Assembly: GCF_003863365.1 (NCBI RefSeq)
Contig: NZ_RQXT01000029.1
Span: 24,881 to 88,880 of the forward strand
Direction: 5' to 3'
DNA from: Mesorhizobium tamadayense
Lineage (GTDB): Bacteria > Pseudomonadota > Alphaproteobacteria > Rhizobiales > Rhizobiaceae
DNA: 64,000 nt
Below, in pieces: positions 44,836 to 53,508 of this stretch. The translations under genes and the position numbers were made by a program. Each line of letters starts with the position of its first letter. Within the stretch, counting starts at the first letter, position 1. Below the pieces are notes generated by a model. It was not told the origin of the DNA, did no database searches, and saw nothing but the letters and a program-made list of their open reading frames with translations.

Positions 44836-45475
44836 TAGTCTTTACTCCTGTGGCTTGCCAATGAAGCCTCAGGACGCTAGCTACCGACCTGCTAGGGAGC
44901 GGACTCGCGGTCTTTGTTCGTCCACTCGGCGCCACATTTACCGCGAGTACGCGTAGAGACAGAGGCAGGCTGCCGAATCGGCGCCTGCCTCTTTTTTATG
45001 CAGAACTTGTTTCGCAAGTAAACAGAGATTCCCGTTCTGTGAGTAAGAAAGCACAAGCAAATAAGTCAGTATTGCTGTCCTTCTAGTACGTCCTTTGACC
45101 TGGAAGAGCTAGAGGTACGGCACAACATCGTAGAAACTCGGGCGTGGGGTGGCTCGCCAGTTCGCATCCCGAAAGCACTTCCGAACGGAGTCATCCGAAG
45201 GGGCGGCCATTCGGGCTGCAATTGCCCGTGTGCACTCGGTTTGTGGGCGCTGCAAGCGGCGAGAGTCGACGTGCAGGAGATACGGCTGAGGGGGCTTGTT
45301 GGCGTCCGTATGGTGCGGAAGATGAGCTGGCGAGATGGCGATAGAAGATTCCAGACTCGCTATCATGATCCCTCCAAAGCTCGCCTGCTGGTCAAGGAGA
45401 CCATGGGATCGTAGTTGAGAGCTATACCTGGATTGGAGCAGATGCACGATCTTTGATCCGATGGAGCCCTTCGGT
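44836..45475. other. Intergenic stretch with an orphan terminator
   Basis: About 640 bases between the small minus-strand gene and the AlpA-like gene. It contains a strong plus-strand terminator at 44962-44997. A minus-strand frame at 45109-45489 has no ribosome site or family features and I do not accept it. Confidence 0.5.
44962..44997 (+). terminator. Rho-independent terminator without an upstream plus-strand gene
   Basis: Perfect 9-bp stem GAGGCAGGC (44962-44970) with GCCTGCCTC (44983-44991), followed by six T. No plus-strand coding gene ends nearby, so it may end an unannotated small RNA starting around 44850. Confidence 0.75.
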
Positions 45476-45832
45476 ATGCACATGGTCAAACGGCATAAGC
45501 CAACTCAATGCGAAAGCTGCCAAGGCAAAGAGGCCGCGCCAGCGGACAGCTCCCTTCCGGTTCTACCGCACATTGAGGCGCGACAGGTCGTGCGAACTGT
45601 TCGCCGGTCGCAATTGCGAGAAATCGTCCCGTTATCGGACACGACCATTTATGAAATGGAACAACGAGGCGAGTTCCCCCGACGGTTCAATTTGACCCCC
45701 CGCTGCGTCGTTTGGGACCTGGGAGAAGTCGAAGCCTGGATTCAGGAACGGCGGAACGCGTCCTTTTCTGGTTCGATCGAACTGGCCCCGGGACCAGACG
45801 TGCGGTCGCGGAAGACGAGGCCCGTCAAATAG
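45476..45832 (+). CDS. AlpA-family phage-type regulator, 118 aa
   Basis: ATG 45476 has GGAG nine bases upstream, better than ATG 45461. The core SQLREIVPLSDTTIYEMEQRGEFP then VVWDLGEVEAWIQERR is the AlpA/MerR-like winged helix that activates integrase or excisionase genes in P4-type elements. The first 45 residues are a Cys- and Pro-containing extension (CESCQGKEAAPA). It converges with the integrase, sharing 8 bases at the ends, which supports a joint mobile-element origin. Confidence 0.85.
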   Translation: MHMVKRHKPTQCESCQGKEAAPADSSLPVLPHIEARQVVRTVRRSQLREIVPLSDTTIYEMEQRGEFPRRFNLTPRCVVWDLGEVEAWIQERRNASFSGSIELAPGPDVRSRKTRPVK

Positions 45833-47078
45833 GATCGAGGATGATGGCTGCCCCGGAAATCGGCTGCAGTTTGGGTGCGTGTTTATTGCCAGCCGCCCAC
45901 GCTTCAATCATGTCGGCCCATTCCTGCAGCATGTGGCGCCGCTGCGGTTCGTATTCAGCCTTGTTATAGACGCCGCGGGAGGAGCGACTGTCTTCGTGCG
46001 CAAGGCATTTTTCGATCCAGTCGCGATTGAATCCGATCTCGTTTAGGAGCGTGGAGCCGGTCCGCCGTAGATCATGCACCGTAAAGGGAGCAAGCGGCAG
46101 ATTTTGTTGTTTTGCGCGGTCCACAATCGCCATCGTAATCCGATTGAAGGTCGCGCGCGACATGGGTTCGTCGGCGTCATAGCGAGATGGAAGCACGTAT
46201 CGAGAGTTCGCAGCGCAAGTCTTGAGCGCAATCATGATGTCGAGGGACTGGCGGGACAGGTAGACGTTATGTGGCTTCTTCCGCTTCATTCGCTCTTTGG
46301 GAATGCTCCATACCGCGTTCTCGAAGCCGACCTCATCCCACGTCGCGTCCAGAAGCTCACTCTTCCGAACCATCGTGAGCAGGATCAGCTTTAGACCCAG
46401 CCGAATGGTCGGCAAAGTCGGCACATTCTCCAACTGTTTCAGCATGATTCGAATTTCTACGGGTGACAACGCCCGGTCTTTCGCCTCGAAGGTGGCTATC
46501 GAAGATGGCCCTACCTCGTCCGCCGGATTGGCGATCTTCTCGCCGTGCAGAATGGCATAACCATAGACCTGCTTAACAATATCCCGGACATGAATGGCGG
46601 TTGCTGGTGCGCCACGGTCCCGCACCTTTGCGCACAGCGCCCGCAAATCGTCCGATGTTATTTCTGTGAGGAGCCTTTTGTCCCAAATCGGCAAGATATC
46701 TCGATCGAAGACGGCTTTGCGCATGGAGCGCGTGCTGTCCGCCATCTTCACCTCTTTAAACCATCTTCTGCCGGCATCGCCGAACGTGCCCGTCTCAGCC
46801 AGGCGCCTCTTGTCACGCTGTTTTTCCTTGGCTGGTGATTTTCCGGCTGCCACCATTTTTCGTGCGGCAAGACAACGGTCACGCGCCTCTGCTAGCGAGA
46901 TGCCTCCCTCACCATAGCGGCCCAGCGTCACTGTCTCTCGCCGACCATTCACTCGGTAGTCGTATCGGAACGATATCTGCCCTGTGGGAGCCACGGTCGC
47001 GTACATACCGTCACGATCAGTGACTTTGTACATTCTATCTTTTGATTTCAGCTTCTTAAGCGCGATGTCTGTGAGCAT
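45825..47078 (-). CDS. Tyrosine integrase, P4 type (DUF4102), 417 aa
   Basis: I start at ATG 47078 (MLTDIALKKLKSKDRMYKVT), the normal beginning of the arm-binding DUF4102 domain. The catalytic residues are visible: Arg in LLTMVRKSELLDATWDEVG, HDLRRT, His in CLAHEDS and the nucleophile Tyr in RGVYNKAEY. It lies 317 bases from the 3' end of guaA. Mesorhizobial integrative elements use guaA's 3' end as an attachment site with an integrase called IntG; whether this is an ortholog needs a search. Confidence 0.93.
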   Translation of the reverse strand: MLTDIALKKLKSKDRMYKVTDRDGMYATVAPTGQISFRYDYRVNGRRETVTLGRYGEGGISLAEARDRCLAARKMVAAGKSPAKEKQRDKRRLAETGTFGDAGRRWFKEVKMADSTRSMRKAVFDRDILPIWDKRLLTEITSDDLRALCAKVRDRGAPATAIHVRDIVKQVYGYAILHGEKIANPADEVGPSSIATFEAKDRALSPVEIRIMLKQLENVPTLPTIRLGLKLILLTMVRKSELLDATWDEVGFENAVWSIPKERMKRKKPHNVYLSRQSLDIMIALKTCAANSRYVLPSRYDADEPMSRATFNRITMAIVDRAKQQNLPLAPFTVHDLRRTGSTLLNEIGFNRDWIEKCLAHEDSRSSRGVYNKAEYEPQRRHMLQEWADMIEAWAAGNKHAPKLQPISGAAIILDPI

Positions 47079-47124
47079 AGGAGGAGACGAATGGGCGCAT
47101 CTGGGATTGTGCAATGCCTAATTT

Positions 47125-47278
47125 TACCGTCATTGGCTTTACCGTCAAGGCTCTCTGAGAGCCTATTGGATTCAATGCCTTACCTCGAAAGGTGCCAACA
47201 GGCTTGAGTCCGGCGCAGTGACGGCATCAGTCTGCAGCGAAGATGACGCGAAAGCGAATGCCGTCAGATCTACCGTCA
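47125..47278. repeat. Direct repeats TACCGTCA, possible integrase arm sites
   Basis: The octamer TACCGTCA occurs at 47125-47132, 47140-47147 and 47271-47278, all in the same orientation, between the integrase start and guaA; a near copy GCCGTCAG lies at 47259-47266. Their clustering in the attachment region suggests arm-type binding sites or integrase promoter control. Confidence 0.45.
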
Positions 47279-47394
47279 AATGATTCCGCTTAGAGGCGAT
47301 AGTCAGCGATAGACGTAGAGAAGAAAACAGATAAAATTCAAACGCTTGATGAAGCTTCCTCGATAGTCGCCGAATGCTGGCGAACGACCGACCT

Positions 47395-48957
47395 TTATTC
47401 CCACTCGATTGTTCCAGGGGGCTTCGAGGTCACGTCGTAGACGACGCGGTTGATGCCTTTCACCTCGTTGATGATGCGGGTGGCGGCGGCGGCGAGGAAG
47501 CTCATGTCGTAGTGGTAGAAGTCGGCCGTCATGCCGTCGACGGAGGTGACGGCGCGCAGCGCGCAGACGAACTCGTAGGTGCGGCCGTCGCCCATGACGC
47601 CGACGGTCTGCACCGGCAAGAGCACGGCGAACGCCTGCCAGATGGCATCGTAGAGGCCGGCCTTGCGGATCTCGTCGAGATAGATGGCGTCGGCCTCGCG
47701 CAGGATCTCCAGCTTCTCGCGGGTGATGCCGCCCGGGCAGCGGATGGCGAGGCCGGGGCCTGGGAACGGATGGCGGCCGATGAAGTTTTCGGGCAAGCCA
47801 AGCTCCTTGCCCAGCGCCCTCACCTCGTCCTTGAACAGCTCGCGCAGCGGCTCGACCAGCTTCATGTTCATGCGCTCGGGCAGGCCGCCGACATTGTGGT
47901 GCGACTTGATTGTCACCGACGGGCCACCGGAGAAGGAGACGCTTTCGATGACGTCCGGATAGAGCGTGCCCTGCGCCAGGAAATCGGCGCCGCCGAGCTT
48001 TTGCGCCTCTTCCTCGAACACCTCGATGAACAGCCGGCCGATGGTCTTGCGCTTCTTCTCGGGATCGGCCTCGCCTTCCAGCGCCGAGATGAAGCGGTCG
48101 CAGGCATCGACCAGGATCAGCGGCAGATTGTAGTGCCGGCGGAACATCTCCACCACGCCTTGAGCCTCGTCCCTACGCATCAGGCCGTGGTCGACGAGGA
48201 TGCAGGTCAGCTGGTCGCCGACCGCCTCGTGGATCAGCAGCGCGGCGACCGAGGAATCGACGCCGCCCGACAGCGCGCAGATCACCTTGCCCTTGCCGAC
48301 CTGCTTGCGGATCGCCTCGACGGCGTGCTCGCGATAGGCGCGCATCGTCCAGTCGCCCTCGATGCCGGCGATGTTATGGACGAAATTCCTGAGCAGCCTG
48401 GCACCGTCCGGCGTGTGCACCACCTCGGGGTGGAACATGATGCCGTACATCTTGCGTTCGATATTGCCGAAGATGGCGAAGGGCGAGCCTTCCGACTTGC
48501 CCAGCACCTCGAAGCCTGGCGGAAGCGAGATGACGCGGTCGCCATGGCTCATCCACACCTGGTGGCGCTGGCCGGGCGCCCACAGGCCTTCGAACAGCGG
48601 GCTGTCCTTCTCGATATGGACGAAGGCGCGGCCGAATTCGCGATGATCGGAGCTTTCGGCGACGCCACCCATCTGCACGCAAAGCGTCATCTGGCCGTAG
48701 CAGATGCCAAGCACCGGCACGCCGGCGTCGAAGACGATCTGCGGCGCGCGCGGGCTGCCGATGTCGGTGGTCGAAGCCGGGCCGCCGGAGAGGATCACCG
48801 CTTTCGGATTGATGCGCCTGAAGGCGGCCTCGGCCGACTGGAACGGCACGATCTCGGAAAAGACGCCGGACTCGCGGATGCGCCGGGCGATGAGCTGCGT
48901 GAACTGGCTGCCGAAATCGACAATCAGGATGGTGTCGGGATGATTGGCTGTCGTCAT
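47395..48957 (-). CDS. guaA: GMP synthase (glutamine-hydrolysing), 520 aa
   Basis: The class I glutamine amidotransferase domain has Cys86 in GICYGQM and the partner His/Glu in MFHPEVVHT. The ATP pyrophosphatase domain has the PP-loop ALSGGVDSSVA, and the C-terminal dimerisation domain ends DVTSKPPGTIEWE. It converts XMP to GMP. The 3' end is intact although the integrase lies beside it, as expected when an element inserts at the gene end and restores it. Core gene marking the island's right border. Confidence 0.98.
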   Translation of the reverse strand: MTTANHPDTILIVDFGSQFTQLIARRIRESGVFSEIVPFQSAEAAFRRINPKAVILSGGPASTTDIGSPRAPQIVFDAGVPVLGICYGQMTLCVQMGGVAESSDHREFGRAFVHIEKDSPLFEGLWAPGQRHQVWMSHGDRVISLPPGFEVLGKSEGSPFAIFGNIERKMYGIMFHPEVVHTPDGARLLRNFVHNIAGIEGDWTMRAYREHAVEAIRKQVGKGKVICALSGGVDSSVAALLIHEAVGDQLTCILVDHGLMRRDEAQGVVEMFRRHYNLPLILVDACDRFISALEGEADPEKKRKTIGRLFIEVFEEEAQKLGGADFLAQGTLYPDVIESVSFSGGPSVTIKSHHNVGGLPERMNMKLVEPLRELFKDEVRALGKELGLPENFIGRHPFPGPGLAIRCPGGITREKLEILREADAIYLDEIRKAGLYDAIWQAFAVLLPVQTVGVMGDGRTYEFVCALRAVTSVDGMTADFYHYDMSFLAAAATRIINEVKGINRVVYDVTSKPPGTIEWE

Positions 48958-49013
48958 GGCGAGCCTTTAGAGAAAGAAACGAGTCGGCGCAATGGGTTGC
49001 GAGGTCGCGCCGT

Positions 49014-49517
49014 TCACTTCGTTTCCGGCGTCTGGCCTCGAACATTCACTGGCATGTCCCCCGCGTGGGCCCGCCCCGCGTCGAGTGAGCGCAAGGCGTC
49101 CATCAGTGCCGCAAACCGTTCCCGGCCGATGCGGTCAATGTAGCCGCTTTCGATCTGAAGCTTAATGCGGTCGCCGTCGCGCAAGGCATCCAGACCCTTG
49201 CGTGTATAGCGCACAAGCTTGCCGCGCCCGTCCCGCGGGTCGGGCAGCCGCTCCAGCACGCCCTCTGCCTCCAACCCGTCGAGCAGTTGCTGAACCGCTT
49301 GCTTGGAGATGGCCGAGCGCTCGATCAGCGCCGACTGGCGCGTGCCGCCGCGGGGGATATGCCCGAGCAACCCGGCGCGTGCTTCAGTGAACCAGCCGTG
49401 GCCGGCGGCGTGCATGGCAGCCACAAATTCCGCCTGCCAAGCGCGGCTCGCCTGCCACAGCCGCCAGCCGACATGATCGGGCAAAGCCTCGGCTTTTTCG
49501 TCAAGCTCCTTGACCAC
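49014..49517 (-). CDS. MarR-family transcriptional regulator, 167 aa
   Basis: The winged helix has LIERSAISKQAVQQLLDGLE as recognition region and LPDPRDGRGKLVRYTRKG as wing, both typical of MarR. GTG 49517 has GGAG upstream. The gene is divergent from a small gene, with a perfect palindrome between them, which indicates autoregulation and control of the neighbour. The signal is unknown. Confidence 0.88.
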   Translation of the reverse strand: MVKELDEKAEALPDHVGWRLWQASRAWQAEFVAAMHAAGHGWFTEARAGLLGHIPRGGTRQSALIERSAISKQAVQQLLDGLEAEGVLERLPDPRDGRGKLVRYTRKGLDALRDGDRIKLQIESGYIDRIGRERFAALMDALRSLDAGRAHAGDMPVNVRGQTPETK

Positions 49518-49536
49518 TTGATCCGAACTCCATATA

Positions 49537-49551
49537 GTCAAGATACTTGAC
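49537..49551. promoter_or_regulatory. MarR operator palindrome
   Basis: Perfect palindrome GTCAAG-ATA-CTTGAC in the divergent gap between the MarR gene and the small plus-strand gene. The size is typical for a MarR dimer site. Confidence 0.65.
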
Positions 49552-49619
49552 GATTTTCCCGCCGTCGAGGCGCTTTCGAAACGCAAACCCCAAACACAAA
49601 CGAACCCTGGACACAAACA

Positions 49620-49937
49620 ATGACGATTCTGAGCAAGAGCACGCTGGCCATTATCATGATCGGCACCACGCATGTCATCGACATGGGCGGCAAGAATGCC
49701 TTCATCCACTACGAAACCGACGATCGGGCGCACATGCTCCTGCCGGACGGCACCCGCTTCCACGGACTTTGGACGCTGCTGGACGACGGCTACAAGGTCG
49801 AATGGAAAGACGGCCCCACCGGCTCCTGGAAACTCGATCACACACCGGGAGCAATCGACTATGTCGATGCGACCGGTGCGATCCGCGGACGCATTTCACG
49901 CATCGATTTCGGCGATCCGCAACGCCTGGCTGCTTGA
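49620..49937 (+). CDS. Hypothetical protein, 105 aa
   Basis: ATG 49620 starts MTILSKSTLAIIMIGTTHVI; the protein continues with beta-rich sequence (FHGLWTLLDDGYKVEWKDGP; GSWKLDHTPGAIDYVDATG). I do not recognise the family. It is divergent from the MarR gene and shares the palindrome, so its expression is likely controlled by that regulator. No clear signal peptide. Confidence 0.7.
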   Translation: MTILSKSTLAIIMIGTTHVIDMGGKNAFIHYETDDRAHMLLPDGTRFHGLWTLLDDGYKVEWKDGPTGSWKLDHTPGAIDYVDATGAIRGRISRIDFGDPQRLAA

Positions 49938-49949
49938 TGCGAGCGGCGC

Positions 49950-50585
49950 TTAGACATCGAGCAGGCCATCGCCGATCGCCTGTTCGAGCAACCTTATTGC
50001 CCCGGCCAGCTTCTCGTCGATGACATGGAGATATTCGGTCCAGTCGTTGACGTGCCTCAGATCGGCCGCACCATCGGAAATACCGCGCAGGCCAACCAGC
50101 GGCACGCCGAAAAGCTGGCAGGCGCGCAGGCAGGCGAAGGTTTCCATGTCGACCATGTCGGCGTCGATCGCGTCATAGGCGGCGCCGGTGACGATCGAGC
50201 CGCCGGTCGAGAGCGTGGCGCTCCTGATGCCGGGGATGACGAAGGGCAGCGGCACCGTCACCGGCAGGTCGAGGAACGGCGTGGCGCCCTTTTCGAAACC
50301 CAGCGGCGAAGCATCCATGTCGCGGTAGCTCACCGACACGGCCTGGTAGATTTCGGTCTGCTCGAGCATGCGGCTTCCCGCGGAGCCCAGCGAGACGACG
50401 AGATCCGGCAGCGCGCCCTCGGCTTTCAGCGTCGCAAGCTCGGCGCCCAGCCGGACGGCGGCCTCGACCGGACCGACGCCAGTCATCAGCGGCGTGAACA
50501 GTTCTTTCAAATGCGGGCCGTATTCGGCTTCCGCCGCCATGACGAAGAGAACGGATTTTTCCGCTATCCGCGCTACGGTTGCCAT
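49950..50585 (-). CDS. MTA/SAH nucleosidase-like phosphorylase-fold protein, 211 aa
   Basis: Matches the PNP/MTAN fold: VLFVMAAEAEYG, MTGVGPVEAA, VVSLGSAGSRML, VDMETFACLRACQLFGVP (substrate-binding Glu) and GLRGISDGAADL (catalytic Asp). These enzymes split the glycosidic bond of methylthioadenosine or S-adenosylhomocysteine. The length is somewhat shorter than MtnN (about 230). It lies next to the PaaI gene, 3 bases apart, likely one transcript. Confidence 0.88.
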   Translation of the reverse strand: MATVARIAEKSVLFVMAAEAEYGPHLKELFTPLMTGVGPVEAAVRLGAELATLKAEGALPDLVVSLGSAGSRMLEQTEIYQAVSVSYRDMDASPLGFEKGATPFLDLPVTVPLPFVIPGIRSATLSTGGSIVTGAAYDAIDADMVDMETFACLRACQLFGVPLVGLRGISDGAADLRHVNDWTEYLHVIDEKLAGAIRLLEQAIGDGLLDV

Positions 50586-50588
50586 GGA

Positions 50589-51047
50589 TCACCCCTCGAT
50601 CCCGTCGCGGCCGACCACCGTCATCATCGTGCCGGTCATCGTGGCTATCAGCTTGGCCTCGCCGTCGACGGCGAAGGCATAGGCCTGGCCGTCGGCAACG
50701 ATGATGGTGCGGCCGGGCTTGGTCACCGAGCCGCGGAACAGGAAGCGTTCGCCCCGGCCCGGCGCCAGCAGGTTGACCTTGAACTCGATGGTCAGCACGC
50801 CGGAATTTTCCGGCATCAGCGAGAAGGCCGCATAGCCGCATGCCGAGTCCAGCGCGGTGGAAATGACGCCGGCATGCAGGAAGCCGTGCTGTTGCGTCAG
50901 CTCGGCGGCATAAGGCATCTCGATCTCGATGATGCCGGGGGTGACCAGCGTCAGTTCGGCGCCGATGGTGGCCATCGCTTTCTGGCGGGCAAAGGAGGCC
51001 CTGACACGTTCCTCGTAGTCGGGAGCGGGTACGATCTTGGCTGCCAT
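50589..51047 (-). CDS. PaaI-family hotdog thioesterase, 152 aa
   Basis: A hotdog fold with HGFLHAGVISTALDSACGYAAF, which carries the family's HGG-like helix and catalytic Asp region, and VLTIEFKVNLLAPGRGE. ATG 51047 gives the usual length. The substrate is an acyl-CoA, not defined by sequence. Confidence 0.88.
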   Translation of the reverse strand: MAAKIVPAPDYEERVRASFARQKAMATIGAELTLVTPGIIEIEMPYAAELTQQHGFLHAGVISTALDSACGYAAFSLMPENSGVLTIEFKVNLLAPGRGERFLFRGSVTKPGRTIIVADGQAYAFAVDGEAKLIATMTGTMMTVVGRDGIEG

Positions 51048-51141
51048 GGCCTTCGCCTCACTTTTGCTGGCGAAGCTTATTGCAGAGGCAGGCAAGACAG
51101 GCAATCTCTTATGTTGCAGCGCAGCAAAATGCCGCTTGCCG

Positions 51142-52446
51142 TCAGGCGGCCCTGCGTAAAGCGTGAAAGTAGAACCCGTCGGTGCCGCTCAGCGCCGGCG
51201 AAAGCGAGATGCCGCCGACGTCGGCGATGCGTGCTTCGCCTTCGTGGCCGGGGAAATGGCTGTCCCAGAGCCGGCGATGGTCGACCGGCGCAAAGTTGCC
51301 GTGGCGCTCGCGGAAAGCCGCGACCTGCTCGCCGTTTTCGGCATCGAACACCGAACAGGTGATGTAGACGAGCAGTCCGCCCGGCTTCACGAAGGCCTGC
51401 GCCGTGTCGAGGATCGCCAGCTGCTCGCCTTTGCGGGCATCGAGCTGCCTGTCGGTCAGCCGCCACTTGGCGTCGGGCCGCCGCCGCCAGGTGCCGCTGC
51501 CGGTGCAGGGCGCGTCGATCAGCACGATGTCCATATGACTGGACAGCGGCGCGAGTTCCGCCGGCTTGCTGACGACCTGGACGTTGCGGCTGTGCGCGCG
51601 GCGGATGCGCTCGAAGATCGGCGCCAGCCGCACCTTCTCCGCGTCATGGGCAAACACCTGGCCGCGATTGTCCATCTCGGCCGAAAGCGCCAGCGTCTTG
51701 CCGCCCGCGCCGGCGCAATAGTCGAGCACCTGCATGCCGGGCTCGGCACCGGCAAGCGCTGCTGCGAGCTGCGAGCCCTCGTCCTGCACCTCGAACCAGC
51801 CTTTCTGGAAGGCGGGCTCTGCCTGGACGTTCGGATGCCTGCCGTCGCCGTCGATCGGCGGGATGCGAATGCCGCGCGGCGCGATCGCGGCAGGTGCCGC
51901 ACCCGTACCCTGGAGTTCCGCCAGCACCTTGCCGCGGTCACAGAGCAGCGCATTGACCCTGAGGTCCAGCGGCGGACGCATCGCGAGAGCCGCGCCCTCG
52001 TCGACCCAGGCATCACCATAGGCTTTTTCCAGCAGCGGCGCGCACCAGTCGGGAATATCGGCCCGCACGGCATCCGGCGCGTCGGCGAGCCTGCCGGAGG
52101 CTGCCGCTTTCAGCTCGGCGGCGCTGAGCAGTGGCGGCGCGAACTTGTCGCCGTCGAGCGCGTCGTTCAGCGACTGCGCCGCCTGGCCCCATTCCAAGAG
52201 CAGCGCGCCGAAGCCGATGGCGCGCGGCGTGTCCTCGCCGAAGAGCCAACCGGCCGAGCGCCTGCGGCGCAGCGCGTCGTAGACGATGTTGCCGATCGCC
52301 GCACGGTCGCCGCCGCCCGCAAAGCGGTGCGACAGGCCCCAGTCGCGCAAGGCGTCGGCCACCGGCCGGTGGCGCCGGCCGATGTCTTCAAGCACTTCGA
52401 TGGCCGCCGCCAGCCTTCCGCCCAGTCTCATTCCTGCTTCCGTCAA
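51142..52446 (-). CDS. RsmB/NOP2-family RNA (cytosine-5) methyltransferase, 434 aa
   Basis: The N-terminal NusB-like part (residues 1-130) precedes a class I methyltransferase with VLDYCAGAGGKTLALSAEM for SAM binding. Both cysteines of the family are present: IDAPCTGSGTWRRRPD and YITCSVFDAENGEQV. This is the usual form in Rhizobiales beside guaA. Probably methylates 16S rRNA or a tRNA. ATG 52446 or 52431 are possible starts. Confidence 0.92.
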   Translation of the reverse strand: MTEAGMRLGGRLAAAIEVLEDIGRRHRPVADALRDWGLSHRFAGGGDRAAIGNIVYDALRRRRSAGWLFGEDTPRAIGFGALLLEWGQAAQSLNDALDGDKFAPPLLSAAELKAAASGRLADAPDAVRADIPDWCAPLLEKAYGDAWVDEGAALAMRPPLDLRVNALLCDRGKVLAELQGTGAAPAAIAPRGIRIPPIDGDGRHPNVQAEPAFQKGWFEVQDEGSQLAAALAGAEPGMQVLDYCAGAGGKTLALSAEMDNRGQVFAHDAEKVRLAPIFERIRRAHSRNVQVVSKPAELAPLSSHMDIVLIDAPCTGSGTWRRRPDAKWRLTDRQLDARKGEQLAILDTAQAFVKPGGLLVYITCSVFDAENGEQVAAFRERHGNFAPVDHRRLWDSHFPGHEGEARIADVGGISLSPALSGTDGFYFHALRRAA

Positions 52447-52763
52447 TTGTTGCTTTCAGCCCTGCTCTTAGAGCCTTTCCTGCTCCGATTGAAACAGTTC
52501 TCTCGCGGTGCGGCCAAAACGACCTATCCCATGCCATCGTCCGCGCAACAAACGGAACGTTTTTTGCGTGGCAGTCGGCCGTTGGCAGAGAACAAGAAAA
52601 AGCCGTCGGAACATGAAGCTTCTCTAATATTTTGACTGGCGGATACAAGCAAGCCGTCGGCTTAACCACTCAGCTTTCCAAGTTTTGCCGGCCGGAATAC
52701 TCTTTCGTCTGTGATTCGCGGCGCGGGAAACGCGGTTTGGCGGATCCCTATGAGGAGAGGGCA
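52447..52763. other. Divergent promoter region, no gene
   Basis: About 317 bases between the methyltransferase and aqpZ genes. I see nothing but the likely promoters of the two divergent genes and GAGGAGAGGG before the aqpZ start. Confidence 0.5.
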
Positions 52764-53440
52764 ATGAAGACTTATCTGGCAGAAGTTCTAGGCACGTTTT
52801 TGTTGGTGTTCATCGGCACGGCCTCCGTGGTCACGGGCGGTTTCGGCGGCGCGCCGCCGCTCGCCAGGAAGGCATCGGCCTGGCGTTCGGCATCGGCCTG
52901 ATCGCGGCGGCCTATGCGATCGGCCCGATCTCGGGTGCGCATCTCAATCCGGCGGTGACGCTCGGCGTGTTCCTTGCGGGACGGATGCCGGCCAAGGATG
53001 TCGTCCCGTACTGGATCGCGCGGATCATCGGCGCCATCATCGCTTCGCTGGCGCTGTGGATCATCGTCACCGGCCAGGCCGGCGGCCACACCGGCGGCTT
53101 CGGCGCCAATGGCTGGGACGAGGCGAAATGGGGCATGAGCTCTGCCTTCCTGTGGGAGCTGATCGGCACCTTCACCTTCGTCACCGTCATCCTCGGCGTC
53201 ACCAACGCCAAGCACACGACGGCCTTTGCCGGCCTGGTCATCGGCCTGACGCTGGCAGGGATTCACTTCGCCATGATCCCGGTGACGGGCACCTCGGTCA
53301 ACCCGGCGCGCTCGATCGGCCCGGCGCTGTTTTCGGGTGGCGCCGCGCTTAGCCAGCTCTGGCTGTTCATCGTCGCGCCGCTGATCGGCGGGGCGATCGC
53401 AGGCGTCGTCGCCAAGGCAGGCATTTTCGAAAAAGATTGA
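52764..53440 (+). pseudogene. aqpZ: Aquaporin Z, single-base frameshift near 52863
   Basis: The first frame gives MKTYLAEVLGTFLLVFIGTA and then goes off at PPLARK; the second resumes with EGIGLAFGIGLIAAAYAIG. Adding one G (CTCGCC to CTCGGCC) near 52863 restores PLGQEGIGLA and a normal 225-residue MIP channel. Both NPA motifs (HLNPAVTLG and SVNPARSIGPAL) are present. All six helices are otherwise intact, so this may be a sequencing error rather than a true pseudogene. Confidence 0.88.
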
Positions 53441-53460
53441 TCTCCGAGGTCTGAATCAAA

Positions 53461-53492
53461 AAGGCGCGGGGATGAACCCGCGCCTTTCTTCT
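53461..53492. terminator. Bidirectional terminator between aqpZ and katG
   Basis: Perfect 10-bp stem AAGGCGCGGG (53461-53470) with CCCGCGCCTT (53477-53486) and a 6-base loop, T-rich on the plus side and A-rich before it, so it can serve both convergent genes. Confidence 0.8.
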
Positions 53493-53508
53493 TTGGGAGG
53501 ATGAGACC

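Noticed and set aside
45109..45489. Minus-strand 126-aa frame upstream of the AlpA-like gene
   Set aside because: No ribosome site, biased composition, and it overlaps the start of the AlpA-like gene.
47374..49143. Long plus-strand open frame (589 aa) antisense to guaA
   Set aside because: High-GC shadow of guaA; His/Asp/Arg-rich composition without family motifs.
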